A stretch of DNA of 64,000 nucleotides from Deinococcus yavapaiensis KR-236 (GCF_003217515.1 NZ_QJSX01000004.1:1-64000), one strand, 5' to 3'; numbered from the stretch's first letter, positions 27,777 through 35,819 are shown. Notes: generated by a model from the sequence alone, not told the origin. Program-made: numbers and translations.

Positions 27777-27823
27777 GAACGAAGAGAGGAGCGGCGAAAC
27801 CATCGCCGCTCCTCTCTTCGTTC
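27777..27823. terminator. Shared terminator of convergent genes
   Basis: A 21-bp perfect stem around AACCA, followed by TTC, between the parvulin stop and the response-regulator stop. Confidence 0.85.
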
Positions 27824-27840
27824 TTGGCACACTCGCTCGG

Positions 27841-28530
27841 TCAGGCGAGCAACGCTTCGTCTCTCGGAGAGCTCAGGCCGTAGCCGAGACCGCGCACGGT
27901 GCGCAGCATCGTCGGAGCGCCCGCCTCGGCCATCTTGAGGCGGATGTTCGAGACGTGCACGTCCACGACGTTGCTGTACTTCGGCAAAGGCTTGTCCCAC
28001 AGCCGCGACTGGATTTCCTCGCGGCTGTACACGCGGCCCGGCGTGCGGGCGAGCAGCAGCAGCAAGTCGAACTCGCGCGGCGTGAGCGAAAGCTCGATGT
28101 CGTGAATGCACGCGCGCCGCGCGGCGACGCTCAGCGTGAGGGCTCCGAGACGCACGACCTCGTCGTGCGTCTTGCGCAAGACGCGCTTCACGCGCGCGAG
28201 CAGTTCCTCCTCGTAGAACGGCTTGACGACGTAGTCGTTCGCGCCGCGCTCCAGCAAGCGCACTTTCACGTTGGTGTCGCAGTGGGCGCTCAGCACGACG
28301 ATGGGCACTTGGGACGACGACCGCAGGCGCGTCACGATGTCCTCACCGCTGAAGTCGGGCAGACCGAGGTCGAGGACGATGAGGTCGGGCGCTTCCTCTC
28401 GCGCGGACAGGAGCGCGTGCACGCCGTCGTGCGCGAGGCTCACGTCGAAGCCGGCGTCCGAGAACGTCTGCGCCACGAGGGTCGCGACGTCGAGGTCGTC
28501 TTCGACAATCAAAATACGTCCGCTCGTCAT
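27841..28530 (-). CDS. OmpR/PhoB-family response regulator (orphan)
   Basis: 229 residues. Receiver domain 1-120 with the acidic pocket Glu10-Asp11-Asp12, phospho-acceptor Asp54 in LIVLDLGLPD and the conserved Lys in YVVKPF. The C-terminal winged helix has SLTPREFDLLLLLARTPGRVYSREEIQSRLW and VVDVHVSNIRLKM. No histidine kinase lies nearby, so the partner is unknown. The ATG at 28530 is supported by TACCCT 6 nt upstream. Confidence 0.94.
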   Translation of the reverse strand: MTSGRILIVEDDLDVATLVAQTFSDAGFDVSLAHDGVHALLSAREEAPDLIVLDLGLPDFSGEDIVTRLRSSSQVPIVVLSAHCDTNVKVRLLERGANDYVVKPFYEEELLARVKRVLRKTHDEVVRLGALTLSVAARRACIHDIELSLTPREFDLLLLLARTPGRVYSREEIQSRLWDKPLPKYSNVVDVHVSNIRLKMAEAGAPTMLRTVRGLGYGLSSPRDEALLA

Positions 28531-28536
28531 GACGTC

Positions 28537-28542
28537 AGGGTA
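28537..28542 (-). promoter_or_regulatory. Leaderless -10 box (TACCCT) of the response-regulator gene
   Basis: 6 nt before the ATG at 28530 on the minus strand. Confidence 0.5.
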
Positions 28543-28650
28543 ACGAAGGTGGAACCTTGGTTCCATTCCGATTTTATCGAGTCTTTCTTCATTTCCCGGA
28601 CAGCTCGGCGGCTTTCTCAAGCGGGCTTGGGCGTTCCTGACGGCTTGCTT

Positions 28651-28656
28651 TATGCT
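28651..28656 (+). promoter_or_regulatory. Leaderless -10 box (TATGCT) of the TetR gene
   Basis: 7 nt before the ATG at 28664. Confidence 0.5.
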
Positions 28657-28663
28657 GGGCCGC

Positions 28664-29251
28664 ATGGCTCGCACCGTGAATCCCGTTCGCGAGAAGCAGC
28701 GTCGCGCGGAACTCACGAAGGCCGCGTACCTGGCGTTGTACCAGCACGGCTACGCGCACGTCACCCTCAGCGACATCGCCAAGGCCGCCGGCGTCAGCAA
28801 AGGCACGCTGGTGTACTACTTCGGCAGCAAGGAAAAGCTGTTCGAAGCCGTCTTGCGGCGCTTCGTCCGCACGATCACCCTCAGCACGCGCCGAGCACTA
28901 CGCAAGGCGGGCAGCGTGGACGACAAGCTCGTCGTGTTCGTCGAGAACCAATTTTACGGCCTTTCGAACACGCGGCGTTTCTACACGGTGTACCTGGACT
29001 TCCTCTCGGCGTCCACGAAGGACGACCGGCTGAGGGCCGTCACGCGCGCCTTCTTCGAGGAGTCGCGCTCGCTCGACCTCGAACTCGCCCGCCTCGTCGA
29101 AGGTGACGCCGAGACGCGCGCTTGGCAGTTGCGCGCCCTCGTCGACGGGCTGTCGATTCGTTTTCTCTACGACAAGGACGCCAACATCGACGTGTACCGC
29201 CGCACCTGCCTAGCGGGCATTCGCGCCGTCCTCAACCTCGGAAAGGAGTGA
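28664..29251 (+). CDS. TetR-family transcriptional regulator
   Basis: 195 residues. The N-terminal helix-turn-helix (about 20-62) reads HVTLSDIAKAAGVSKGTLVYYFGSKEKLFEAVL, the standard TetR signature, here closest to BetI-like members that end with a TetR_C domain. The ligand pocket is in the remaining helices. No obvious target gene lies next to it on the same strand. Its last 42 bp overlap the end of the convergent BtuF-like gene. Confidence 0.93.
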   Translation: MARTVNPVREKQRRAELTKAAYLALYQHGYAHVTLSDIAKAAGVSKGTLVYYFGSKEKLFEAVLRRFVRTITLSTRRALRKAGSVDDKLVVFVENQFYGLSNTRRFYTVYLDFLSASTKDDRLRAVTRAFFEESRSLDLELARLVEGDAETRAWQLRALVDGLSIRFLYDKDANIDVYRRTCLAGIRAVLNLGKE

Positions 29252-29968
29252 CGAGAGCGCCCGAAATCCCTCCACGAGGCGGGGTCCGGGGCGCCCCAGG
29301 GCCGACTCCGGAATGCACGCGACGCGCATGCCCAGGCCGCGCTTCTCGGCGACGTCGGGCCGCAACTTCTTCGCGCCGCACCACGACAGCACCAGGAGGT
29401 CGGGCTTGGCGTCTCGCACGTCTTCCAAGGTGACCACGGCGGAGCGGGCATCGACGTGCTCGAAGGCGTTGCGGGCGCCGAGCAAGGTCAGCATGTCGGT
29501 GATCCAGCTGTCGCGCGTTGCCACGATCAAAGGCTTGGGCCACCACTCCACGACGACGCTCGGCGGCCGAGCGAAGACGCGCCGAGCCGACGCGGCCTCC
29601 GCTCGCAGTTCGGCCACGACCGCCTCGGCCCGCGCCGTCACGCCGAGCGCCTCGCCGACCACGCGAATGTCTCGCAGCACGCCGCTCCACGACGTCGCGT
29701 CGAGGACGAGTTGCGGGAGTCCCGCCTGATCGACGGCCGCGACGACGCGCTCCATTCCCGGCACGCTGAGGCTCGACAACACCAAGTCGGGCCGAGCGGC
29801 GACGAGTTCGTCGATGTCGATGTCGAGGTCGGGCCCGAGGCGCGGTACGTTCGCGACTTCCGGCGCGTCCGAGTGCGAATCGGCAGCGACGATGCGGTCG
29901 GCGAGGCCGAGGGCCATGAGGATCTCCGTGTTCGAGCAGGTCAAGCTCGCGATGCGCGAAGCGGTCAT
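29210..29968 (-). CDS. BtuF/FepB-type periplasmic-binding-fold protein without signal peptide
   Basis: 252 residues. The fold signatures of class III binding proteins are clear: RIASLTCSNTEILMALGLADRIVAADSHSDAP, an interlobe helix, and DVRDAKPDLLVLSWCG. These proteins normally capture cobalamin or Fe-siderophore for an ABC importer. Here the ATG at 29968, fixed by a TAGAGT box 7 nt upstream, gives a protein with no signal peptide and no nearby permease. A cytoplasmic role or a signal-less lineage-specific form is possible. Its 3' end runs 42 bp into the TetR gene. Confidence 0.82.
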   Translation of the reverse strand: MTASRIASLTCSNTEILMALGLADRIVAADSHSDAPEVANVPRLGPDLDIDIDELVAARPDLVLSSLSVPGMERVVAAVDQAGLPQLVLDATSWSGVLRDIRVVGEALGVTARAEAVVAELRAEAASARRVFARPPSVVVEWWPKPLIVATRDSWITDMLTLLGARNAFEHVDARSAVVTLEDVRDAKPDLLVLSWCGAKKLRPDVAEKRGLGMRVACIPESALGRPGPRLVEGFRALSSLLSEVEDGANAR

Positions 29969-29975
29969 CAGCAAC

Positions 29976-29981
29976 ACTCTA
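29976..29981 (-). promoter_or_regulatory. Leaderless -10 box (TAGAGT) of the BtuF-like gene
   Basis: 7 nt before the ATG at 29968 on the minus strand. Confidence 0.5.
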
Positions 29982-30063
29982 CGCCACGTCACGCAGCCCT
30001 CGGCGAGCGGCCCCCGACGTTCGCGCCGATTCACTTGTCATCGTGGCGTCATCGTTCGCGCCG

Positions 30064-30069
30064 TAGGCT
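30064..30069 (+). promoter_or_regulatory. Leaderless -10 box (TAGGCT) of a small membrane protein gene
   Basis: 6 nt before the ATG at 30076. Confidence 0.5.
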
Positions 30070-30075
30070 CGCTTC

Positions 30076-30288
30076 ATGGACGCCTTGATTGACGTGTGCA
30101 TTCGCTTGTTCGGGTATCTGCTGTTCAACTTCTTTGGAGTCGGGCTCGTATGTCTGCTCACGGCCATGTACGGCGCGGGCATCGATTGGCCCGGTCTCGT
30201 CGACGCGGCGTTGTTGCTCGGAGCGGCCTCGTGCTGGTTCGTGTCAGGGCGAGGCCGCGTTCGGCTGTGGCGGGAATCGGCGAGGTAA
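30076..30288 (+). CDS. Small two-helix membrane protein, unknown function
   Basis: 70 residues with two hydrophobic segments (about 10-33 and 40-58) and a basic C-terminus (GRGRVRLWRESAR), so probably an inner-membrane hairpin with the tail inside. No family recognised. A leaderless -10 box at the right distance supports it as a real gene. Its stop codon lies inside the promoter of the next gene. Confidence 0.6.
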   Translation: MDALIDVCIRLFGYLLFNFFGVGLVCLLTAMYGAGIDWPGLVDAALLLGAASCWFVSGRGRVRLWRESAR

Positions 30289-30291
30289 GCT
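30286..30291 (+). promoter_or_regulatory. Leaderless -10 box (TAAGCT) overlapping the preceding stop codon
   Basis: 5 nt before the ATG at 30297; TAA is the stop of the small membrane protein gene. Confidence 0.5.
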
Positions 30292-30296
30292 GAGCC

Positions 30297-31001
30297 ATGG
30301 CCGATTCCGCCGCCCCGCTCGTCGTGCTTCACGGCGCCTTGCAGTCTCGCGCGGCCCTCGCGCCGCTGCTCGCGGTCCTCGAAGGGCGCGCCGACGCGAT
30401 CGACTTGACCTTGGCCGGACACGGCGGGCGCGACATTCCCGACGAGTTGACGACGAGCGGACTCGCGCGCGACGTCCTGGAGCAACTCGACGCGGCGAGC
30501 GTGCGGAACGCGCACTTCTACGGCTACAGCCTCGGCGGCTACGTCGCGCTTTACCTCGCGCGGCACTTTCCCGACCGCGTGCGCAGCGTGTTCGCGCACG
30601 CGACGAAGCTCGCTTGGACGCCGGACGTCGCCGAGCGGGAAGCGGCCTCGCTCGACCCCGACGCTTTGACGGCCCGGGCGCCGAAGTTCGCGGCGGCGCT
30701 CGAACGGACGCACGCTCCGCGAGATTGGCGAGTCCTCTCGGCGAAATTCGCGGCGTTGATGCGCCGACTCGGCGAGCAGCCCGACTTGACGCACGAAGAC
30801 TTCGGAGCGATGTCGTGCCCCGTCTTGTTCGCCGTCGGTGACCGAGACGCGCTGGTCTCGATCGCCGAGACGATCGACGCTTACCGAGCGGTGAGCGCGG
30901 GACGGCTGTCGGTGATGCCGGGCGTGCCGCACGCGCTGAGCGCCTCGCTGGCGCCTCGAGTGGCGTTCGAACTCGAGCAATTCTTGCGTGAAGTGTCGTG
31001 A
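30297..31001 (+). CDS. Alpha/beta-fold hydrolase
   Basis: 234 residues. It begins VVLHGALQS (oxyanion loop), has the nucleophile elbow GYSLGGYVAL, the acid in FAVGDRDALV and the base in MPGVPHALS. That is a complete Ser-Asp-His triad. The lid is short. The size and the LAGHGGRDIPDE segment resemble esterases and MenH/BioH-like enzymes. The substrate is not evident. Confidence 0.88.
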   Translation: MADSAAPLVVLHGALQSRAALAPLLAVLEGRADAIDLTLAGHGGRDIPDELTTSGLARDVLEQLDAASVRNAHFYGYSLGGYVALYLARHFPDRVRSVFAHATKLAWTPDVAEREAASLDPDALTARAPKFAAALERTHAPRDWRVLSAKFAALMRRLGEQPDLTHEDFGAMSCPVLFAVGDRDALVSIAETIDAYRAVSAGRLSVMPGVPHALSASLAPRVAFELEQFLREVS

Positions 31002-31068
31002 CGCCGGACCTTCGGACTTCTTGAATTTCCTCTTACGGTGGGCGTCATCGGGCTCGCGCGAGCTGTGA

Positions 31069-31074
31069 TAGCCT
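31069..31074 (+). promoter_or_regulatory. Leaderless -10 box (TAGCCT) of the cytochrome gene
   Basis: 6 nt before the ATG at 31081. Confidence 0.5.
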
Positions 31075-31080
31075 TCTCAC

Positions 31081-31848
31081 ATGCGGACGTTTGCAGTTTC
31101 GATGACGGCTCTCATGGCGCTGCTGCTCGGCGGCGGGTTGTACGCGTATCACATCGGGACGGCGAAGCCGGCCGAGGTGACGGACACGACGAACGAGACG
31201 AGCGTGCCCAACGGTGAGAACAACGACGCCACGGGCAACACGACGGACACCAACCAAGGCGAGGCTTCGCCGCAACAAGGCGGAAGCGCCGACCGCGGGG
31301 TGTTGAACTCCACGGCGAACGCCGGGCGAGGCGGCGTGCAAGGCCGCGCGAGCAACGAAGGGTCGGGGTCGGTCGACGGCGAGCAGAAGGAGACGGGCGA
31401 GCAAGGCCAAGCGGCGCCCGACAATCGCGGCGACATGACCGAGGGCCAAGGCACCGTGCCGCAGGCGAACCGGACCGTGGAAAGCACGGAGTCGCAAAAC
31501 CAGGCGCAAGGGCGCGTCGGTTCGGATACGGCGCAAGCGAACTCGGGGCTGACGCAAGCGGCGGGCAACGTCGGTCAAGGCAAGACGTACTACGAAAGCA
31601 ACTGCCAAGGTTGCCACGGCGAAAAAGGTCAAGGCGTCGTCGGCCCGAGGCTCGTAGGGCCGGACGCGCCGTCCTCGTGGGACGTCGGAAAGTTGCGCAA
31701 GGTCCTCGTGCAGTACATCGATCCGGACAGCAACCAGCCGCTGCAACCGCCGATGCCCAACTACAGCCAGACGAACCTCATTCCGAAGGGCGGTCCGGCG
31801 TCGGACGCGGACGTCGCCGACATCCTCGCGTACCTCAAGACGCTCTGA
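31081..31848 (+). CDS. Membrane-anchored c-type cytochrome with long hydrophilic linker
   Basis: 255 residues. One N-terminal helix (5-25) anchors it to the membrane. Residues about 30-160 are a low-complexity stretch rich in Asn, Gln, Gly, Thr and Glu. The C-terminal cytochrome c domain has the haem motif CQGCH at 175-179 and a probable axial Met in PPMPNYSQ near 222. It should carry electrons between respiratory complexes on the outer side of the membrane. The flexible linker of about 130 residues would let the haem domain reach across the thick envelope (inference). Confidence 0.9.
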   Translation: MRTFAVSMTALMALLLGGGLYAYHIGTAKPAEVTDTTNETSVPNGENNDATGNTTDTNQGEASPQQGGSADRGVLNSTANAGRGGVQGRASNEGSGSVDGEQKETGEQGQAAPDNRGDMTEGQGTVPQANRTVESTESQNQAQGRVGSDTAQANSGLTQAAGNVGQGKTYYESNCQGCHGEKGQGVVGPRLVGPDAPSSWDVGKLRKVLVQYIDPDSNQPLQPPMPNYSQTNLIPKGGPASDADVADILAYLKTL

Positions 31849-31864
31849 AGGCGAGCGTGAGAAG

Positions 31865-31890
31865 CGGGCGGCCTCATGCCGCCCGTTTTT
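31865..31890 (+). terminator. Terminator of the cytochrome gene
   Basis: 8-bp stem CGGGCGGC/GCCGCCCG, loop CTCAT, followed by TTTTT. Confidence 0.9.
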
Positions 31891-31923
31891 CATGGGCGCG
31901 CAACTTCCCGAAATCTCGCGGCG

Positions 31924-31929
31924 TATCTT
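31924..31929 (+). promoter_or_regulatory. Leaderless -10 box (TATCTT) of sppA
   Basis: 5 nt before the ATG at 31935. Confidence 0.5.
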
Positions 31930-31934
31930 GTGGC

Positions 31935-33560
31935 ATGGCCGACATGCGCACCTCCCCCATCGCCGACTTGTTGAGCGACACTCTGAACTTGCCGACGCCC
32001 GAGAAGCTTCCGACCGGCCTGAAGTTCCCGACGTGGGTGATTTTGGACGTCGCGGGCAAGTACCCGTCGAGGGCGCCGAGCAATCCCCTTCAACAGCTCG
32101 TCACGCGGGCCGACACGCTGGAGAGCTTCGACAAGAAGATCGACGCGCTCGTGGGCGCGCCGTGGCTGCACGGCGTCCTCGTGCGCTTCGGCGACCTCGA
32201 GGTGGGAGGCGCGACCGCGTGGCACATGAGGCGCAGCTTGCAGCGTTTGTCGAAGGAGAAGCGGACCGTGGCGTACGCGACGCGTCTCGACATGCTCACC
32301 TTGCTCGTCGCGAGCGGCTCGGGCGAGCTCACTCTGCCCGAGAGCGCGGACATCGACGTGACGGGCTTCACGACGGAAATCACGTTCCTCGGCGCGTTTC
32401 TGCACAAGCACGGCGTCGCGTTCGACGTGAGCCGCGTCAAGGAGTACAAGAGCGCCTTGTCGCCCCTCGCTCAAGATCGCATGGACGACTTCGACCGTTC
32501 GCAACGTGAGGAACTGCTCGCGTCGTTCGAGGCGGAGTGGGTGCGCGACGTTGCCGAGGCGCGCGGCGTGTCGGGAGACGAGGTGCTGTCGTGGCTGGCG
32601 CGGGGCGTGGCGTCGGCGAACGAGGCGAAGGCGCTCGGCATGATCGACCGCGTCGCGTACGAGGACGAGCTCATCGGGCCGGGCACGCGTCCGTTCTCGA
32701 GCGTCGCGATGGCGCTCAAGCCCAAGAAGACGAGCGGCAAAGGCCGAGTGGCCGTCGTGAGCGTCGTGGGCACGATCGTGCCGGGCAAGAGCCGCAACAA
32801 TCCGTTGCCGCTCTTCGGAGGAGTGCAGGCGGGCTCGGACTCGGTGGTCGCCGCGATTCGGCGCGCGAAGAAGGACGCCAGCACGAAGGCGATCGTGCTG
32901 TACGTGGATTCGCCCGGCGGTTCGCCGCTCGCGGCGGATTTGATGTGGCGCGAACTCAGCACGTGCGACAAGCCCGTCGTGGCCGTCATGGGAAACGTCG
33001 CGGCGAGCGCGGGGTACTACATTCCGGTGGCGGCGAAGCGAATCGTGGCGGCGCCGAACACCATCACGGGCTCGATCGGCGTGATCGCGGGCAAGCCCGT
33101 GTTGGAGGAGTTCAACGAGCGCCAGGGATTTCGACCCGAGCGCGTGACGCGCAGCGCCTTTCCGGGACTGTACAGCGCGTCGTCGAGTTGGACGGAGCGC
33201 GAACGCGACTTCATCGACCGTTCGATCTTGGAGATCTACGACCGCTTCGTGGACCGCGTCGCTCAAGGGCGCGGCCTGTCGCACGAGCGCGTCAACGAAG
33301 TTGGGCGAGGGCGCGTGTGGACCGGCGCGGACGCCGTGAAGATCGGTCTCGTGGACGAGCTGGGCGATCTTCGGACGGGCATCGAGCGGGCGTGCGAACT
33401 CGCGGGCTTGTCATACGACGCGCCCGTGTGGAGCGCCGACCCGAGGCGGTCGTTCGAGCTTCCAGAAGTGCCGAAGGACGCGGCGGCGTTGCTCGTCCCG
33501 TCGATTCTGCTGCGCGAACGGGCGTTGATGATGCTCGACGCGTCGTACCAAATACGGTAG
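31935..33560 (+). CDS. sppA: Signal peptide peptidase SppA, 67K-type S49 protease
   Basis: 541 residues with tandem S49 domains, as in the long E. coli-type SppA. The general base is probably Lys172 (VKEYKSALSP) in the first repeat and the nucleophile Ser358 (NVAASAGYYIP) in the second, matching the Lys209/Ser409 dyad of E. coli. NTITGSIGVI and YDRFVDRVAQGRGL complete the second domain. The usual N-terminal membrane anchor is not obvious; the protein begins MADMRTSP, so it may be cytoplasmic. It degrades cleaved signal peptides or other membrane peptides. Confidence 0.92.
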   Translation: MADMRTSPIADLLSDTLNLPTPEKLPTGLKFPTWVILDVAGKYPSRAPSNPLQQLVTRADTLESFDKKIDALVGAPWLHGVLVRFGDLEVGGATAWHMRRSLQRLSKEKRTVAYATRLDMLTLLVASGSGELTLPESADIDVTGFTTEITFLGAFLHKHGVAFDVSRVKEYKSALSPLAQDRMDDFDRSQREELLASFEAEWVRDVAEARGVSGDEVLSWLARGVASANEAKALGMIDRVAYEDELIGPGTRPFSSVAMALKPKKTSGKGRVAVVSVVGTIVPGKSRNNPLPLFGGVQAGSDSVVAAIRRAKKDASTKAIVLYVDSPGGSPLAADLMWRELSTCDKPVVAVMGNVAASAGYYIPVAAKRIVAAPNTITGSIGVIAGKPVLEEFNERQGFRPERVTRSAFPGLYSASSSWTERERDFIDRSILEIYDRFVDRVAQGRGLSHERVNEVGRGRVWTGADAVKIGLVDELGDLRTGIERACELAGLSYDAPVWSADPRRSFELPEVPKDAAALLVPSILLRERALMMLDASYQIR

Positions 33561-33610
33561 GCGAGCGGGGCGGGCCAATGGGAATCGCCTGCCCCGGCTC
33601 GCGCCTCCCC

Positions 33611-33616
33611 TACAAT
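33611..33616 (+). promoter_or_regulatory. -10 box (TACAAT) of the MarR gene
   Basis: 8 nt before the ATG at 33625, so the transcript is nearly leaderless. Confidence 0.55.
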
Positions 33617-33624
33617 CGAGCATC

Positions 33625-34077
33625 ATGCCGACGCACTGGGAAGGATCGACAGAGGAACGAATCGCGCTCGACGCGTACATCAAGCTGTGGCGGGCGTCGC
33701 AGTCGGTGGAGTCGCGAGCGAATCGGCACCTCGGCGACCACGACCTCACGCTCAGTCAGTTCAGCGTGCTCGAAGCGCTGCTGTTCCTCGGGCCGATGAC
33801 GCAGCGCAAGCTCGCCGATAAAATCTTGCGAACGAGCGGAAACCTCACGATGGTGATCGACAACTTGGAGCGTTCGGGCTTCGTTCGGCGCGAGCGCAAC
33901 GAGAAGGATCGGCGTGAGGTGATCGTGCGCCTCACCGACGAGGGGCGGGCGAAGGTGGAGAACCTCATGGACGAGCACGTCAAGGGAATCGTGGAGGTAT
34001 TTTCCGCCTTGAGCGAGGACGAGCAGGTGGTGCTCGCTCGGCTGTGCAAGAAGCTCGGCGTGGGCGGCGCGACGTGA
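33625..34077 (+). CDS. MarR-family regulator, probably of the adjacent dioxygenase/hydrolase gene
   Basis: 150 residues. The winged helix spans about 40-105: LTLSQFSVLEALLFLGPMTQRKLADKILRTSGNLTMVIDNLERSGFVRRERNEKDRREVIVRLTDEG, a complete MarR signature. The neighbour 46 bp downstream fuses the two activities that MhqR controls in Bacillus (ring-cleavage dioxygenase MhqO and hydrolase MhqD). I therefore infer a repressor released by quinones or electrophiles. A 20-bp near-perfect palindrome lies between the genes. No conserved Cys is obvious. Confidence 0.92.
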   Translation: MPTHWEGSTEERIALDAYIKLWRASQSVESRANRHLGDHDLTLSQFSVLEALLFLGPMTQRKLADKILRTSGNLTMVIDNLERSGFVRRERNEKDRREVIVRLTDEGRAKVENLMDEHVKGIVEVFSALSEDEQVVLARLCKKLGVGGAT

Positions 34078-34091
34078 AGCGCAAAGCACAG

Positions 34092-34111
34092 ATCGTTTAA
34101 CGTTGAACGAT
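34092..34111. promoter_or_regulatory. 20-bp near-perfect palindrome, candidate MarR operator
   Basis: ATCGTT-T-AACGTT-G-AACGAT: the outer ATCGTT/AACGAT and the central AACGTT are self-complementary, with mismatches at only one symmetric position pair. It covers a possible -10 (TAACGT, 34098-34103) and ends 12 nt before the ATG at 34124, so bound repressor would block transcription directly. Confidence 0.7.
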
Positions 34112-34123
34112 TAGGATGACGAT

Positions 34124-35803
34124 ATGAACGAAGCGACCAAGACTCCCGTGCAAGGTTTGCATCACATCACCGCGATGGCGTCCGATCCTCAGCGCAACAT
34201 CGATTTCTTCGTGCGTCTGCTCGGCCAACGCCTCGTGAAGCTCACCGTCAACTTCGACGATCCGGGCACCTACCACCTCTACTACGGAGACGAAGTCGGC
34301 AGCCCCGGCACGATCATGACGTACTTTCCCTGGCCGAACGCCAAGCGAGGCGAGCGTGGAAACGGCGAAGCCGTCGCCTTCGCCTACGGCATTCGCGCCA
34401 ACGCCCTCGGCGGATGGAAGGCGCGCCTGTCCGAACTCAACCTCGACTACGCCGAAGTCACGCGGTTCGGCCGCTCGGTCTTGAGCTTCACCGACCCCGA
34501 CGGGCTCGGCGTGGAACTTATCGCGGAAGACGGCGCCGACGAGCCTCGCCCGTGGCCGCGCAACCCCGTACCCGACGCCCTTCGCCTGCGAGGCTTTCAC
34601 TCCGTCACCCTGTGGGTGGACGACGTGCGGTCGACCCGCGAGCTTCTCGTCGGCCACCTCGGCTTCGCCGAGGTCGGCAGCGAACCCGACCCCGAAGGCC
34701 CGAGGTACCGCTTCAAGGGAGACTCGGACGGCGTCGGATTGTACGTGGACGCCGTCGAGCGGCCCGGACGGCCTACCGCCTCGTTCGGCGCGGGCAGCAT
34801 CCACCACGTCGCCCTTCGCACCCGCGACGACGCCGAGCAAGCCGTGTACCTGCGCGACCTGCGCGCCGCCCGGTACAACGTCACGCCCGTCCAAGACCGC
34901 CAGTACTTCCACTCCATCTACTTCCGCGACGCCTCCGGCGTCCTCTTCGAGATCGCCACGGACGCGCCGGGCTTCGCCTACGACGAACCTGTCGACGAGC
35001 TCGGCAGCCACCTCAAGCTTCCCGACTGGTTCGAAGGCAAGCGCGCCGCCATCGAAGCGCACGTTCCGACCATCACCTCTCCCGAGTACAACTTGCAAAT
35101 CGGCGCGCAAGGCAAGGCGAGCGCCGCCGCCCCAAGCGCTTCGGGCGAGCGCAAGGCCACCGGCCCGCACGCCGACAGTCCCGTCTACGGCGCGGGTCGG
35201 CCTCTCGAACAAGCCCGCCTCGCCGTCGTCCTCGTTCACGGACGTGGAGGCAGCGCGCGCGACATCTTGGGCCTCGAAAGCGAATTCGGTTTGTCCGCGT
35301 ACACCTACCTCGCGCCCGAAGCCAGCGGCAACACCTGGTATCCCCTTTCCTTCCTGGCGCCCATCGAGCGCAACGAGCCTCACCTCACGAGCGCCCTCTC
35401 GAAGCTCGACGACGTCTTCGCGCACCTCCGGGAAGCCGGAATTTCGGCCGAGCGCGTCGTACTGGGCGGCTTCTCGCAAGGCGCGTGCCTCGCCCTCGAG
35501 TACGCGGCGCGCAACGCCAAACGGTACGGCGCCGTCTTCGGATACTCCGGCGGTTTGATCGGACCGGACGGAACGCCGCGCGACTACACGGGCACGTTCG
35601 AAGGCACGCCCGTGTTCCTGGGATGCAGCAACGTCGATCCGCACATTCCAGTCGGGCGCGTGAAGGAGACGGCGAGCGTACTTCAGCAAATGGGCGCGAA
35701 CGTGGACGCCAGAATCTACCCGGGCATGGCGCACACGATCAACGCGGAGGAGATTCAAGCGGTGAGGGCGTTGATGCACGCCTTGGCATCACAGCTGTCC
35801 TGA
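34124..35803 (+). CDS. Fusion of ring-cleaving VOC dioxygenase (MhqO/LinE-like) with carboxylesterase (MhqD-like)
   Basis: 559 residues in one frame. Residues 8-300 hold two glyoxalase/VOC modules: VQGLHHITAMASDPQRNIDFF, then GFHSVTLWVDDV and SIHHVALRTRD. This is the layout of extradiol hydroquinone dioxygenases such as MhqO, LinE and PcpA. After a linker (305-360) comes an alpha/beta hydrolase (365-559) of the phospholipase/carboxylesterase type: VVLVHGRGGSARD, Ser451 in GGFSQGA, Asp505 in NVDPHIP and His537 in GMAHTIN. In Bacillus these are separate proteins of the MhqR regulon that detoxify quinones. Here they are fused behind a MarR gene and a palindrome. AGGATGAC precedes the ATG. Confidence 0.92.
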   Translation: MNEATKTPVQGLHHITAMASDPQRNIDFFVRLLGQRLVKLTVNFDDPGTYHLYYGDEVGSPGTIMTYFPWPNAKRGERGNGEAVAFAYGIRANALGGWKARLSELNLDYAEVTRFGRSVLSFTDPDGLGVELIAEDGADEPRPWPRNPVPDALRLRGFHSVTLWVDDVRSTRELLVGHLGFAEVGSEPDPEGPRYRFKGDSDGVGLYVDAVERPGRPTASFGAGSIHHVALRTRDDAEQAVYLRDLRAARYNVTPVQDRQYFHSIYFRDASGVLFEIATDAPGFAYDEPVDELGSHLKLPDWFEGKRAAIEAHVPTITSPEYNLQIGAQGKASAAAPSASGERKATGPHADSPVYGAGRPLEQARLAVVLVHGRGGSARDILGLESEFGLSAYTYLAPEASGNTWYPLSFLAPIERNEPHLTSALSKLDDVFAHLREAGISAERVVLGGFSQGACLALEYAARNAKRYGAVFGYSGGLIGPDGTPRDYTGTFEGTPVFLGCSNVDPHIPVGRVKETASVLQQMGANVDARIYPGMAHTINAEEIQAVRALMHALASQLS

Positions 35804-35819
35804 AGGGCGAACCGCCAAA

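Noticed and set aside
30035..30069. TTGTCA as a -35 for the promoter at 30064
   Set aside because: The spacing to TAGGCT is 23 bp, too long for a normal promoter.
34097..35779. 560-codon minus-strand frame opposite the dioxygenase fusion
   Set aside because: Composition typical of antisense to a high-GC gene; the plus strand has complete enzyme motifs.
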